Translations under genes and position numbers: made by a program
DNA from: Gemmataceae bacterium
GTDB lineage: Bacteria > Planctomycetota > Planctomycetia > Gemmatales > Gemmataceae
Direction: 5' to 3'
Assembly: GCA_022842245.1 (NCBI GenBank)
Contig: JALHPZ010000001.1
Span: forward strand, 209,472-273,471
Length of the DNA: 64,000 nt
In this document: piece by piece, positions 15,959-24,528 of the stretch
Numbering within the stretch: the first letter of the stretch is position 1
Layout of the letters: every line of letters begins with the position of its first letter
The notes under the pieces: generated by a model
The model's database searches: none
Seen by the model: only the letters and a program-made list of their open reading frames with translations
What the model was told of the DNA's origin: nothing

Positions 15959-17662
15959 TTACAGCCTCGGCGCCTTCGGCACGATCGGCGGCTCGAACGT
16001 GTTCGCGCCCTTCGCCTTCACCTTCCTCGCATACACCTTTTCGCCGCACGTCGCATACAGAATGTCGAAATCCTTGCCACCGAAGGCGATGTTCGCGCAC
16101 TTGCCGTTCGGCGTCGGGATGATCCCGTTCACGCGCCCGGCCTGATCGCAGAACTGCACGCCCATCCGCGTCGCCACGTACAGCGTCCCGTTCCGGTCGC
16201 ACTTCAAGCCGTCGGCGCTGGCTTCGTCGGCGGTGTCCGGCACATGGAGGTGGAAGTACTTCTGCTTGTGCTTCAGGCTGCCGTCCGGCTGGATCTGGAA
16301 GCTGTAGACCCAGTGCGTGCGGCTCTCGGCGATGTAGAGCAGCGACTGATCCGGCGACACCGTGATGCCGTTCGGATAGCGGATGCCGGTGTCGACCACC
16401 TGCGTATCGCCTTTGAGCGTGACGAGCAGGAGTTTGCTCTGCGGCAGGTTCGCGCCGTTCGGGGCGGTGGCGTAGAAGCGGCCGTTGTGGAGCGCGACGA
16501 AGTCGTTGCCGAAGACGTTCTCCGCGATGGTGGTGCGTTTGTCGCCATCGTATTTCACCAGGGGGTTCAGGCCGACGCCGACGGCGAACAGCGTGCCGTC
16601 GGGGCCGAACGCGAGGCCGCTCGCCTTGCCGTTGTTGGCGTTCGCCAGTTCCACCTTGCCATCGAGGCCGACCTTGTACGTCTTCCCCTGCGGCACGTCG
16701 GTGAAGAACAACTCGCCCTTCGCGTTCGCGATCGGACCTTCCGTGAACTGGTATTTCCCGCCGATGTCCTTCCAGCCTTCCCCCTCGATCAGCAGGTTCT
16801 GCATCTGCGGCGATCCCTTGCCCGCCTTCACCGGTTCCGGGTAGCCCTTCCAGAGCCATTCCATCGCCTGCGGGAAGATCTTCGTGGCGGCCTGCGCGTT
16901 GTGCCCGCCCTTGCCCCATTCATGCGCCACCTCGTAGCCGGCGAACGTGAGGGCGCGTTCCATCGCCTGGTTGGCCATCCACCAGTCGCCGCCCCAGGCG
17001 TTGTTGTCGTTCTCGCCGTCTTCGAGGAAGACGCGGATCGGCTTCGGTTCGGTCTTGCGGATGAGCGTGGGGTAGTTGTGTCCGCCGCGCAGGCCGACGT
17101 ACGTGCCAATGGCGCTGAAGACGCGGGTGAAGGCGTCCGGCCGTTCCCACGCGGCGGTGAAGGCGCAGATCGCGCCGCTGCTCGCGCCGCCGATGGCGCG
17201 GTCGTTGCCGCTCTTCGAGAGCACGATCTTGCGGCCGTCGGGCGCGGTCTTCGTCTCCACGTCCGGCAGCAGTTCCTCCAGCAGGAAGCGGGCGTAGGCG
17301 TCGCCGAGGCCGTCGTATTCGAAGCTGCGGTTGAACCGGTCGAGCGCCTTCGCGGGGTCGACTGCCTTCACGCGGCCGTGCATGACGAACACGCCGATCG
17401 TCACCGGCATCTTCTTCTCGTGGATCAGCTTGTCGAACACCGCCGGCGCGTTGTACTGCACGCCGTCCTGGTTCACGTACAGGCACGCCGGCGTCTTCCC
17501 GTCGTACTGCTTCGGCACGTACACCCAGTAGTCGCGATAGGTGCCGGGGAAGATCTTGCTGGCTTCGAAGCTGTACTTCGTGACGTCGCCCTTGGGCGGG
17601 GCGTCTTGGGCCGGCGCCGTGGCGGCGAGGCCGAGGATCGCGAGCAGGGAGAGGAGGCGCAT
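15959..17662 (-). CDS. Secreted fusion of an Fes-type esterase and an SMP-30/gluconolactonase beta-propeller
   Basis: 567 residues with a signal peptide (MRLLSLLAILGLAATAPAQD). Residues ~25-290 are an enterochelin-esterase-like alpha/beta hydrolase: YRDYWVYVPKQYDGKTPACL, the nucleophile region IGGASSGAICAF and the likely catalytic His in WGKGGHNAQAA. Residues ~310-567 are a six-bladed SMP-30/gluconolactonase-type propeller: QFTEGPIANAKGELFFTDV, ASGLAFGPDGTLFAVG, RYPNGITVSPDQSLLYIAES, ADGLKCDRNGTLYVATR. The two halves could hydrolyse an ester and a lactone in succession on one substrate, which is inference. Start is the ATG at 17660-17662. The gene is divergent from the aldo/keto reductase, 112 bases away. 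Confidence 0.87.
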   Translation of the reverse strand: MRLLSLLAILGLAATAPAQDAPPKGDVTKYSFEASKIFPGTYRDYWVYVPKQYDGKTPACLYVNQDGVQYNAPAVFDKLIHEKKMPVTIGVFVMHGRVKAVDPAKALDRFNRSFEYDGLGDAYARFLLEELLPDVETKTAPDGRKIVLSKSGNDRAIGGASSGAICAFTAAWERPDAFTRVFSAIGTYVGLRGGHNYPTLIRKTEPKPIRVFLEDGENDNNAWGGDWWMANQAMERALTFAGYEVAHEWGKGGHNAQAATKIFPQAMEWLWKGYPEPVKAGKGSPQMQNLLIEGEGWKDIGGKYQFTEGPIANAKGELFFTDVPQGKTYKVGLDGKVELANANNGKASGLAFGPDGTLFAVGVGLNPLVKYDGDKRTTIAENVFGNDFVALHNGRFYATAPNGANLPQSKLLLVTLKGDTQVVDTGIRYPNGITVSPDQSLLYIAESRTHWVYSFQIQPDGSLKHKQKYFHLHVPDTADEASADGLKCDRNGTLYVATRMGVQFCDQAGRVNGIIPTPNGKCANIAFGGKDFDILYATCGEKVYARKVKAKGANTFEPPIVPKAPRL

Positions 17663-17774
17663 GCGAAGTGTCCTGCGGGGTGGGAGGTCGTGGGGCGATT
17701 GTAGCCCGGTTTCGAAAGCCGGACACCGCACGGCCGGGATCGCATAGAACAATCCTCCCCCCTCGGAGCGAACC

Positions 17775-18764
17775 ATGAACACCCGGACTTTCGGCGGCGA
17801 TCCGACGCGCGTGTCGGAGATCGGCCTCGGCTGCTGGCAGATCGGCGGCGACCAGTGGGGCAGCGTGTCCGACGCCGACGCCCTCGCCACCCTCCAGGCG
17901 GCCGCCGACACCGGCGTCACCTTCTTCGACACCGCCGACATCTACGGACTCGGCCGCAGCGAATCGCTCGTGGCCAAGTTCGTCAAGGACGCACGACCGA
18001 AGAACGTCTTCATCGCCACGAAACTCGGCCGGTGGCCCCAACCCGGACTCCCCGACAACTGCCGCCCCGAACACCTCCGCCGCTTCACCGAGGAATCGCT
18101 GAAGCGACTCGGCGTCGACGCCCTCGACCTCACGCAACTCCACTGCGTCCCCCTCGCCGAACTCGAACGCGGCGAAGTCTTCGAAACCCTCCGACAGCTG
18201 AAAGACGAGGGGAAGATCAAACGCTTCGGCGCCAGCGTCGAATCGACCGCCGAAGCCAAGGCGTGCCTCGCGCAGCCGGGCCTCGCCAGCCTGCAGATTA
18301 TCTTCAATGTCTTCCGGCAGACGCCCATCACCGCCATCTTCGACGAGGCCCAGAAGAAGGGCGTGGCGATCATCGTGCGTCTCCCACTGGCGTCGGGGTT
18401 GCTCACGGGCACCTATTCGCATTCCACGAAGTTCGCACCGACGGACCACCGCAGCTACAACCGCAACGGCGAGAAGTTCAACGTCGGCGAGACCTTCGCC
18501 GGCCTCGGCTGGGAGAACGGACTGGAGATTGTGGACAAGCTGCGCTCGCTGATGCCGGAAGGCTACATCATGCCGCAACTCGCCCTACGTTGGATCCTGG
18601 ACTTCCCGGCCGTGACGACCGTGATCCCCGGCGCGCGGAACGCCAAGCAGGCCCAGGCGAACGCCAAGCCGAGTACGATGCGCCCGCTCAGCGAGCAGAC
18701 GCACGAAAAGCTCCGTCGGTTCTACCAGGAACAGGTGGTCCCGCTCGTCCGCGGACCGGATTGA
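17775..18764 (+). CDS. Aldo/keto reductase
   Basis: 329 residues, a cytoplasmic NADPH-dependent (beta/alpha)8 oxidoreductase. The catalytic tetrad is visible: Asp and Tyr in FFDTADIYGLGRSE, Lys in VFIATKLGR and His in LTQLHCVPL. NADP-binding features near the C-terminus are TTVIPGARNAKQAQANA. The substrate is not predictable; the closest-looking groups are general sugar/aldehyde reductases such as the YhdN or MocA-like types. It is transcribed divergently from the esterase-gluconolactonase fusion, which hints at a shared sugar or lactone substrate, but this is speculation. The ATG at 17775 directly begins the conserved NTRTFGGDPTRVSEIGLG start. Confidence 0.92.
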   Translation: MNTRTFGGDPTRVSEIGLGCWQIGGDQWGSVSDADALATLQAAADTGVTFFDTADIYGLGRSESLVAKFVKDARPKNVFIATKLGRWPQPGLPDNCRPEHLRRFTEESLKRLGVDALDLTQLHCVPLAELERGEVFETLRQLKDEGKIKRFGASVESTAEAKACLAQPGLASLQIIFNVFRQTPITAIFDEAQKKGVAIIVRLPLASGLLTGTYSHSTKFAPTDHRSYNRNGEKFNVGETFAGLGWENGLEIVDKLRSLMPEGYIMPQLALRWILDFPAVTTVIPGARNAKQAQANAKPSTMRPLSEQTHEKLRRFYQEQVVPLVRGPD

Positions 18765-18780
18765 GATGGCGACCGGATGA

Positions 18781-18872
18781 CTCTTGTCCCCTCTCCCACG
18801 AAGGGGGAAGGTTAGGGTGGGGGTGACTCTTGTCCCCTCCCCCTCGAAGGGGGAGGGTTAGGGTGGGGGTGA
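18781..18872. repeat. REP-like repeat, two direct copies
   Basis: Two copies with a 46-base period start at 18781 and 18827. Each reads CTCTTGTCCCCTC, a short C-rich/G-rich hairpin, and TTAGGGTGGGGGTGA. They are the same unit as at 9826-9950, with a few differences in the hairpin loop (CCACGAAG against CCTCGAAG). They lie downstream of the aldo/keto reductase, in a 238-base gap before the converging HTH gene. Confidence 0.85.
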
Positions 18873-19002
18873 TGGCCAAGTCGGTAAGTGAACAGGCCCA
18901 GTAGCCCGGCACTCCCCCGCTTGAGAGAGAATGTGCGGGTCCCTCTCTGTCAAATGGCGGGGCGACGGCCGCGTTGCACACGATCCCGAATCCCACTCCC
19001 CC

Positions 19003-19578
19003 TCACCGCCGGTCCGCCTGCACCTTCTCGTACAGCAGGCCGACGAACGTCTCCAGGCACTGCACATACTCGGTGCTCGCGAGTTGATGCACCTTGTACA
19101 CAAGCGCCCGGCGGCGTTCGAGGAACTCCACGAAATGCTCGACGCCGAGCTTCTCCAGCACGCCCCCGGCGTTCTGGTTGTCCAGCAACTCGGAAATCTC
19201 GTCCGCGCGCAGGTCGGCGGCACGCTCCTTGTGGCGCTCCAGCCAGTGCACGAGTTCGGGCAGCGTCGCCCGGTCGTGCAGCATCTTGAGGGCTTCCTCG
19301 TCCGCCGGCGGCTTGCCGTGCATGCGCGGTAGCAGCCGGTCGATGGAGAGCGTGCGCAGTTCGTTGACGGTGAGGCCGAGCGCCTCGGCACATTGCGATA
19401 CGGTGGCGTTGCGGAGGCGGCGGTGCTTCGGCCCGCCGTTGAGGATCTGCCGGACGGTATGGCGGTTGAGGTTCGAGATGCGGGCGAAGTCTTCCTGGTT
19501 CCAGCCCCGCTCTTCGACGAGTTTGGCGATCTTGAACGCGAGTTCCCCGCCGGCCTCGGCCCGACCGTTGACGCTCAT
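19003..19578 (-). CDS. XRE-family helix-turn-helix regulator with helical C-terminal domain
   Basis: 191 residues from the ATG at 19576-19578 (a start 7 codons upstream is possible). The N-terminal ~75 residues form a Cro/C1-type DNA-binding domain: LAFKIAKLVEERGWNQEDFA, RISNLNRHTVRQILNGG and CAEALGLTVNELRTLSIDRL. The remaining ~110 residues are entirely helical and charged (LPELVHWLERHKERAADLR, VEHFVEFLERRRALVYKVHQ) and probably mediate oligomerisation or ligand sensing; no known effector domain was recognised. No operator could be identified. Its target genes are unknown, since neighbours on both sides are repeat-filled or unrelated. Confidence 0.82.
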   Translation of the reverse strand: MSVNGRAEAGGELAFKIAKLVEERGWNQEDFARISNLNRHTVRQILNGGPKHRRLRNATVSQCAEALGLTVNELRTLSIDRLLPRMHGKPPADEEALKMLHDRATLPELVHWLERHKERAADLRADEISELLDNQNAGGVLEKLGVEHFVEFLERRRALVYKVHQLASTEYVQCLETFVGLLYEKVQADRR

Positions 19579-19700
19579 CCGTGCTCTCCCGGCCGCCATC
19601 CGAGTGCGGCCCCGATGCGAGTGGTGGGGTGGGCACGGTCAGACTACGAACCCGGCTAGGGGGCCAAATGTCGCGCCTGTCGTCCGCTCGCTTCGATCCT

Positions 19701-19766
19701 TCAATCCCCTGCCGCCCGGCTCAAATTCAGCTCCAGCAGCTTCGCCAGCAGTTCGTCGTCCGTCAT
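19701..19766 (-). pseudogene. Tiny reading frame resembling a protein C-terminus
   Basis: The minus strand encodes MTDDELLAKLLELNLSRAAG plus one more residue and a stop. The frame stays open upstream to beyond 19840, giving a low-complexity THSEFRTHSGPIRTYG stretch. The D-E-L-L-x-K-L-L-x-L-N-L-x-R-A pattern looks like the end of a longer helical protein, so this may be the relic of a deleted gene. Nothing else of such a gene is visible, and chance is possible. Confidence 0.25.
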
Positions 19767-19874
19767 CCCCGGCGATGGCGCCGAATCTCCGTAAGTCCTG
19801 ATCGGGCCGGAGTGGGTCCGGAATTCTGAGTGGGTCCGCCGGGGGGTGGCGCGGGGGCGGCGGAGGCACTTTTC

Positions 19875-22800
19875 CTACGCCACGCGCGCCAGCACGGCGC
19901 CCTCGCCGTTGCGGAGGGTGATGCGGTTGAGGGGCGCGCCGAGCGTGCCGTCGGCGTTCACGGGGCGATACCAGCCGTCGAGGACGTGCGTGGTGGCGGT
20001 GGCGTCGGCGGTGGTGCCGTTCACCCCACGCGTGTACGAGAGCGGCTTGTAGAGGACGACGGCGTTGCCGTAGTCGCGGCGGTAGACCTTGTATGTCAGG
20101 GTGCGGTTATTTGGATCCAGCCCCTCGGCGACGACGCGCATCGCGCCGGCCGGCCGGCCGACATTGAACTTGATCGCCTCGATCCAGTGGCGGCTCCAGG
20201 CGGTGTTCGGTTCGTTGCCGCCGTTGATCATGAGCATCGAGAGGTTCGGATCGGCGACCATGTAGTACATGGCGAGTGTGGCGAGCTGCACCCGGGGGTT
20301 CGTGGCGTCCATACCTTGCGGGAGGCTGTCGAGGATTTCGTAGGCCTTGCCGCCGGAGAGCTGGCGTCGATAGGCGAGCATCGCCGCGAGATCGTCGAGT
20401 TGGACGTGGTTGGCGCTGACGGGCCGCAGGGCGAACTCTTCGAGGGTGGAGACGCCGGCGCGGGCGATCGGCTCGCCGGCGGCGCCGGCGCCGGCGGTGT
20501 TGGCGAGGAGCCATTTGCCGGCGCCGAGCCGGGTGTTGATGTTGCCGAGCAGCGTGCCGTAGTCGTTGGCGTAGCTGGTGATCGATTCCTGCAGGATGGC
20601 GGGATCGACGTCGATCTTGCCGACGGAGTTGTCGACGAAGAACCCGTCGGCGAGCGGTTGGGCCTTGATGGCGCGAACATGGTAGTCGACGGCCCACGCC
20701 TGGAAAGCGGAGTTGCCGACGTTCGTGGCGAAACGGTTGGGGCCGTAGGTCGGGTAGAAGAGCCGGGATTCGTGGACGAAACGGGCGTTGAAGCCGGTGC
20801 GTCGCGCGGCCCATTCGCGGTCGTTGAGGTATCCGTCGCCATCCGTGTCGGCCGTGCGGTCGAAGGCGGGGATGACGCCGCCGCGCTGGGCGCCGAGGAA
20901 GTTTGTGTAGTCGCGGCCGGTGATGGTGTTGACGAGCGGGGCGGTGCCGGCGGCGGACGTGCGGATGCGGACGTAGTACAGCTTGGCGGTGCCGTTGAGG
21001 CTGGCGGGTATCCAGTCGCGGGGCGGGTCGAAGGTGACTTGCCCGTCGCGCGCCATGCCGGCGGTGGTGTCGGTGATGGTGGCGAGCGTGCTCCAGCGCG
21101 TCGGGCGGCCGTTGGCGTCCACGGCCGACACGTACTCGTAGGTTCCCCGCCAGCCGCTGCCGGCGGCGGTCTGCAGGTCGATATTCAATTCGCGGAATCG
21201 CTCCGGATGGCCGATCGCCACCGACTGATTCAGGTCGCCAAGGCGGAACGTCGTGTTGGCCTGCTGGGCATTGCTGGTGATGTTCTGCCAGCTCGCATCG
21301 GTGCCGCGGTAGAAGCCCCAGAATCGGTCGACCGGTACGCTGGAGGCGCTCAGGCCGATGAACGGCGTCGGTTTCGTCACGTGGTAGAACGCGCTCTCGC
21401 GGCCATAGCGGTTGCGGTCGGCGTAGTCGAGCCAGTCGGTGTAGAGTCCGAGGTAGATGTTCGAGGCGTTCGTGTACACGAACTGGGGCGTGTTCGGGGC
21501 GACTGCTTCGATCTGGCTCAGGTAGATCGAGTTCGGCACGACGAGGTCGATGGAATTGCGGAGCAGGTTGTTCTCGAAGGTTCCGAACGGCGTGCCGTGG
21601 TAGGCGAGATTGGCCACGCGAATGTGCGGGTAGTGGCGGGGCACCACGGGCAGCGCCGGATTCGTGGCCACCGGCGGCATCGGGGCCGGTGCGGGTGCGG
21701 TCGGCATCGGGGCGGTATCTTCCGGCGGCCGCACCACCGGTGTGCCGGTTTTGTCCAATCCAGTCGGGATCGGTTCGGGTCGGGCGAGGCTCGCCGGAGC
21801 CGCGGTCGCGAGCATGTTGTCGACGATGATGGTACCGGCCGGCCCGGCGCCGCGCACGAGGCCGATCCGTTCTCCCGCCAGGATCGAGGTATCGGTTTTC
21901 GCGATCGCCCACGCTGGCGCGAGGCTCCAGGTTCCATCGGTGTTCAGGTATTGCCCGGAGTCGGAGCGGAAGATCTGCGCCCGTAGCTCGGCCCCTTTCG
22001 CGATGATCGACACCTGCACCCACAGACCGCTGACGTACTCCTTCGATTTCACCGTGCCGAGCACCGTCTCGCGGCCGTTGACGACGGCGACAAGCGCGAC
22101 ATCCAGCCCGCGTGTGACGGTGACGCCGTAGTAGCTGGGCGCGGTGCCGTGCAGGCTGACGCCGCGTGCCACGACCGTGATCGGGTTGAGTGAATCGATG
22201 TAGAGGGAGGACGACGCCTGCACGTCGGCGGGGTAGGCGCGGTTCGGCCAGAGGCGTGCGAGGGAGTTGCTCGGTGTCGTGATGCGCAGGGTGGCGTCGG
22301 TCTCGACTCCGATCTTGAAGGTGCCGGCCGCGGCGGTGGTCGTCTGCCCCCAACTCGCGGGGATTGCGCCGACGGGTGTTGTCTCGAATCGCTCCTCGAG
22401 CAGGGTGGCGCGCGGTGCGGCCGCCGAGACGGCCGGGCCGATTTTCAGGTTGTCCAGCACGCTGGTGTCGGCCGTGAGTGCGGCACGAGAGAAGCCAACA
22501 CGGCCGCCGGCGCGGATCGCGCCGTCCCGCGCGTCGATCGCAAAGACCACGTTCCGCGACCACTTGCCGTCCGCGCCGAGGTACTGGTTCGTGTCCCCGC
22601 GATGCACCGTGACGCGCAGCGCATCCCCTTCCGCCCGTACAGTCAGTGTCGCCCACTGGCCGCTGACCCACTCGACGGATTTGACGGTGGCGAGCACCGT
22701 CGACTGGCCGTTCACGACGCGGAGAAGTTGCACTTCACCGCCGCGCACCGCGGCGGCGGCATAATACGTTGGAGCGATTCCGCCAAGGTTTTGGCCGCGC

Positions 22801-23129
22801 ACAAAGAGATGCACCGGCGCGACGGAATTGAGCAACGCGGCCGTCGAGACTTCAATGTCCGCGGCGTATTCCTGGGCGAGCCACGCGCGGCCGCTAACGT
22901 TGGAGCGCCCCGAAGCGACGAGCCGACCGGCGTCGCCGAGGCCCGCGCCGGTCGTGTCCACCTGGAAAAAGCTCGAACCGTCCGTGCTCCACTGGCTCCA
23001 GCCCGACGGCAGGCCATTGGCGGCACGCGCAGTGAACGCCTCCGCGAGCCAATCGCCGGCAGCGGGCGTTTCACGCCCTTCGAGGCATTCCAGCGACAAA
23101 CGGGGCCGCGGAGCGGAAGGCGCGGACAT
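19875..23129 (-). CDS. Large surface glycoside-hydrolase-like protein with two N-terminal beta-sandwich repeats and an EF-hand
   Basis: 1084 residues. The N-terminus has no ordinary signal peptide but carries the planctomycete surface-protein motif LSLECLEGRETPAAG (residues 11-25). Residues ~25-232 and ~234-441 are two homologous LamG-like beta-sandwiches (VHLFVRGQNLGGIAPTYYA against ITVVARGVSLHGTAPSYYG). A Pro-rich linker (~450-497) leads to a TIM-barrel-like region (~500-990) with ADGFFVDNSVGKID, LANTAGAGAAGEP and STLEEFAL, resembling putative glycoside hydrolases. A canonical calcium EF-hand loop (DTDGDGYLNDREW) lies near 760. The C-terminal ~90 residues are a beta domain. The substrate is probably an external polysaccharide (inference). 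ATG at 23127-23129 is chosen because it starts just before the LECLEGR motif. Confidence 0.75.
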   Translation of the reverse strand: MSAPSAPRPRLSLECLEGRETPAAGDWLAEAFTARAANGLPSGWSQWSTDGSSFFQVDTTGAGLGDAGRLVASGRSNVSGRAWLAQEYAADIEVSTAALLNSVAPVHLFVRGQNLGGIAPTYYAAAAVRGGEVQLLRVVNGQSTVLATVKSVEWVSGQWATLTVRAEGDALRVTVHRGDTNQYLGADGKWSRNVVFAIDARDGAIRAGGRVGFSRAALTADTSVLDNLKIGPAVSAAAPRATLLEERFETTPVGAIPASWGQTTTAAAGTFKIGVETDATLRITTPSNSLARLWPNRAYPADVQASSSLYIDSLNPITVVARGVSLHGTAPSYYGVTVTRGLDVALVAVVNGRETVLGTVKSKEYVSGLWVQVSIIAKGAELRAQIFRSDSGQYLNTDGTWSLAPAWAIAKTDTSILAGERIGLVRGAGPAGTIIVDNMLATAAPASLARPEPIPTGLDKTGTPVVRPPEDTAPMPTAPAPAPMPPVATNPALPVVPRHYPHIRVANLAYHGTPFGTFENNLLRNSIDLVVPNSIYLSQIEAVAPNTPQFVYTNASNIYLGLYTDWLDYADRNRYGRESAFYHVTKPTPFIGLSASSVPVDRFWGFYRGTDASWQNITSNAQQANTTFRLGDLNQSVAIGHPERFRELNIDLQTAAGSGWRGTYEYVSAVDANGRPTRWSTLATITDTTAGMARDGQVTFDPPRDWIPASLNGTAKLYYVRIRTSAAGTAPLVNTITGRDYTNFLGAQRGGVIPAFDRTADTDGDGYLNDREWAARRTGFNARFVHESRLFYPTYGPNRFATNVGNSAFQAWAVDYHVRAIKAQPLADGFFVDNSVGKIDVDPAILQESITSYANDYGTLLGNINTRLGAGKWLLANTAGAGAAGEPIARAGVSTLEEFALRPVSANHVQLDDLAAMLAYRRQLSGGKAYEILDSLPQGMDATNPRVQLATLAMYYMVADPNLSMLMINGGNEPNTAWSRHWIEAIKFNVGRPAGAMRVVAEGLDPNNRTLTYKVYRRDYGNAVVLYKPLSYTRGVNGTTADATATTHVLDGWYRPVNADGTLGAPLNRITLRNGEGAVLARVA

Positions 23130-23210
23130 GGAGCGTCCCTGACGGGGTACGGACGGCTTGAAGACCATACCGTCAATCCCAACCCTGTCAATCGCATCCA
23201 AACCGCCCCG

Positions 23211-24434
23211 TTACAGCCCAAAGAACGGCACTGGCAGCAAGAAAGCGTGCTGCTCGTAGAGACTCCAGATTCCATTCCACGACGTGTACTGCGCGAAGAA
23301 GACGAACACCACGTACACGGCCGCCACCGGCAAGAGCGGCACGCGGCCGGTCCAGCGAAAGAACCAGTGCCGCGGCTCCTCGCGGCGGTTCGCCCGCGCC
23401 AGCGCCCAGCCGACCAGCAGCCGCGACGGATACATGAACCCGATGAACACGAGGCTCGGCAGCCAGGCGGCCTCGCGCGGTACCACTTCGATCTTGAGCA
23501 GGTACAGCGGCAGGGCGAACAGCACGGTCGAAACGAACGCGAAGGCGAATATCCACGGTGCCTTGCGGTAGCCCCGCCGCACGGCCCGGAGTTCGAATGC
23601 CGCCCCGAGCCGGCCCGTCTCGCCCAGCCGTGCCTGGAGGAACGGCAGGTACAGGACCACGAACGCGAGGAGGAATCCGCCGACGAAGCCGATCAGGATC
23701 GAGCCGGTGAAGGTGGCCCGACCGATGGCGATGAGCGAAACCGGCACGACGAGCCACGCCATCGCCGCGACGAACCCCTTGAAGCCCAGTTTGAAATAGT
23801 ACGGCAGCCGGAGCGAAATCAGGGTATCCCACACCGCGTCGCGGGATTGCCGGTAGAATCCGCCCGCCGCGAGCTTCTTCAGAACGAAGACCACGTTGAA
23901 CGGGCTGACGAAATGCCGGAACTTCCCACCGTTGGCGATGGCGGTGAGGATGTGGAACGCCGTGAGGCCGATCAGGAAACCAAGGCCGATGCGCCATCGC
24001 TGGGCAATCGGTCCGCCGGGGTCGATGATGGAGGCGGAGTGGGCGTAGTCGGCGGCAAAACGAACGGGGATGAGAAGGAGCCAACTGGCGAAGACGATGC
24101 CGCCGAGCCGGGCGGCGAGGCGGATGCCGATGAGGCCTTCGCGGACCGAGCCGGTGCGGGCGATGCGGCCGCTGCATTCGAGCAGATAGCCGAGGCTGAG
24201 GAACTGCACGATCGGGATGGCCGCGAGGACCGCGAGGCCGACGAGCACCGCCGTGAGGCCGACGAGCCATTCGAACCAGGAACTAAGGGCGGCGAACGGA
24301 CGAAAGGTTGGTTCGGGCAGGCGGCGACGCTTACGGCGGACCGGAGGTTCGTCGTCGATCGCCGATACCGGCATAACGACCGGCACGGGCCGGGCGATCG
24401 GAATGGCTCGCGGCGGATCGTCGAATTCGCTCAT
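23211..24434 (-). CDS. Polytopic membrane protein, DUF4013-like
   Basis: 407 residues. The cytoplasmic N-terminus is Arg/Pro-rich (PPVRRKRRRLPEP), followed by at least seven hydrophobic helices: WLVGLTAVLVGLAVLAAIPI, LGGIVFASWLLLIPV, RIGLGFLIGLTAFHILTAI, AAMAWLVVPVSLIAIG, FVGGFLLAFVVLYLPFLQA, IFAFAFVSTVLFALPLYLL and VAAVYVVFVFFAQY. The stretch LSLGYLLECSGRIARTGSVR is recognisable in planctomycete DUF4013-type proteins. No transport or enzymatic motif was found and function is unknown. The ATG at 24432-24434 is taken because the next upstream in-frame start adds only a short unconserved peptide. It is divergent from the DUF1549 gene, 94 bases away. Confidence 0.7.
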   Translation of the reverse strand: MSEFDDPPRAIPIARPVPVVMPVSAIDDEPPVRRKRRRLPEPTFRPFAALSSWFEWLVGLTAVLVGLAVLAAIPIVQFLSLGYLLECSGRIARTGSVREGLIGIRLAARLGGIVFASWLLLIPVRFAADYAHSASIIDPGGPIAQRWRIGLGFLIGLTAFHILTAIANGGKFRHFVSPFNVVFVLKKLAAGGFYRQSRDAVWDTLISLRLPYYFKLGFKGFVAAMAWLVVPVSLIAIGRATFTGSILIGFVGGFLLAFVVLYLPFLQARLGETGRLGAAFELRAVRRGYRKAPWIFAFAFVSTVLFALPLYLLKIEVVPREAAWLPSLVFIGFMYPSRLLVGWALARANRREEPRHWFFRWTGRVPLLPVAAVYVVFVFFAQYTSWNGIWSLYEQHAFLLPVPFFGL

Positions 24435-24528
24435 GCAATCAGTACCGGGCCGTTCCAACGGCGGTTTCACGAAACCTTACCACGAACGGCGCGGTAAGGT
24501 AGTGCAAGATGCTCGATGGGCTGTCATC

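Noticed and set aside
19830-21986. Plus-strand open frame opposite the large surface protein.
   Set aside because: Antisense shadow; the minus frame carries the LECLEGR motif, duplicated domains and EF-hand.
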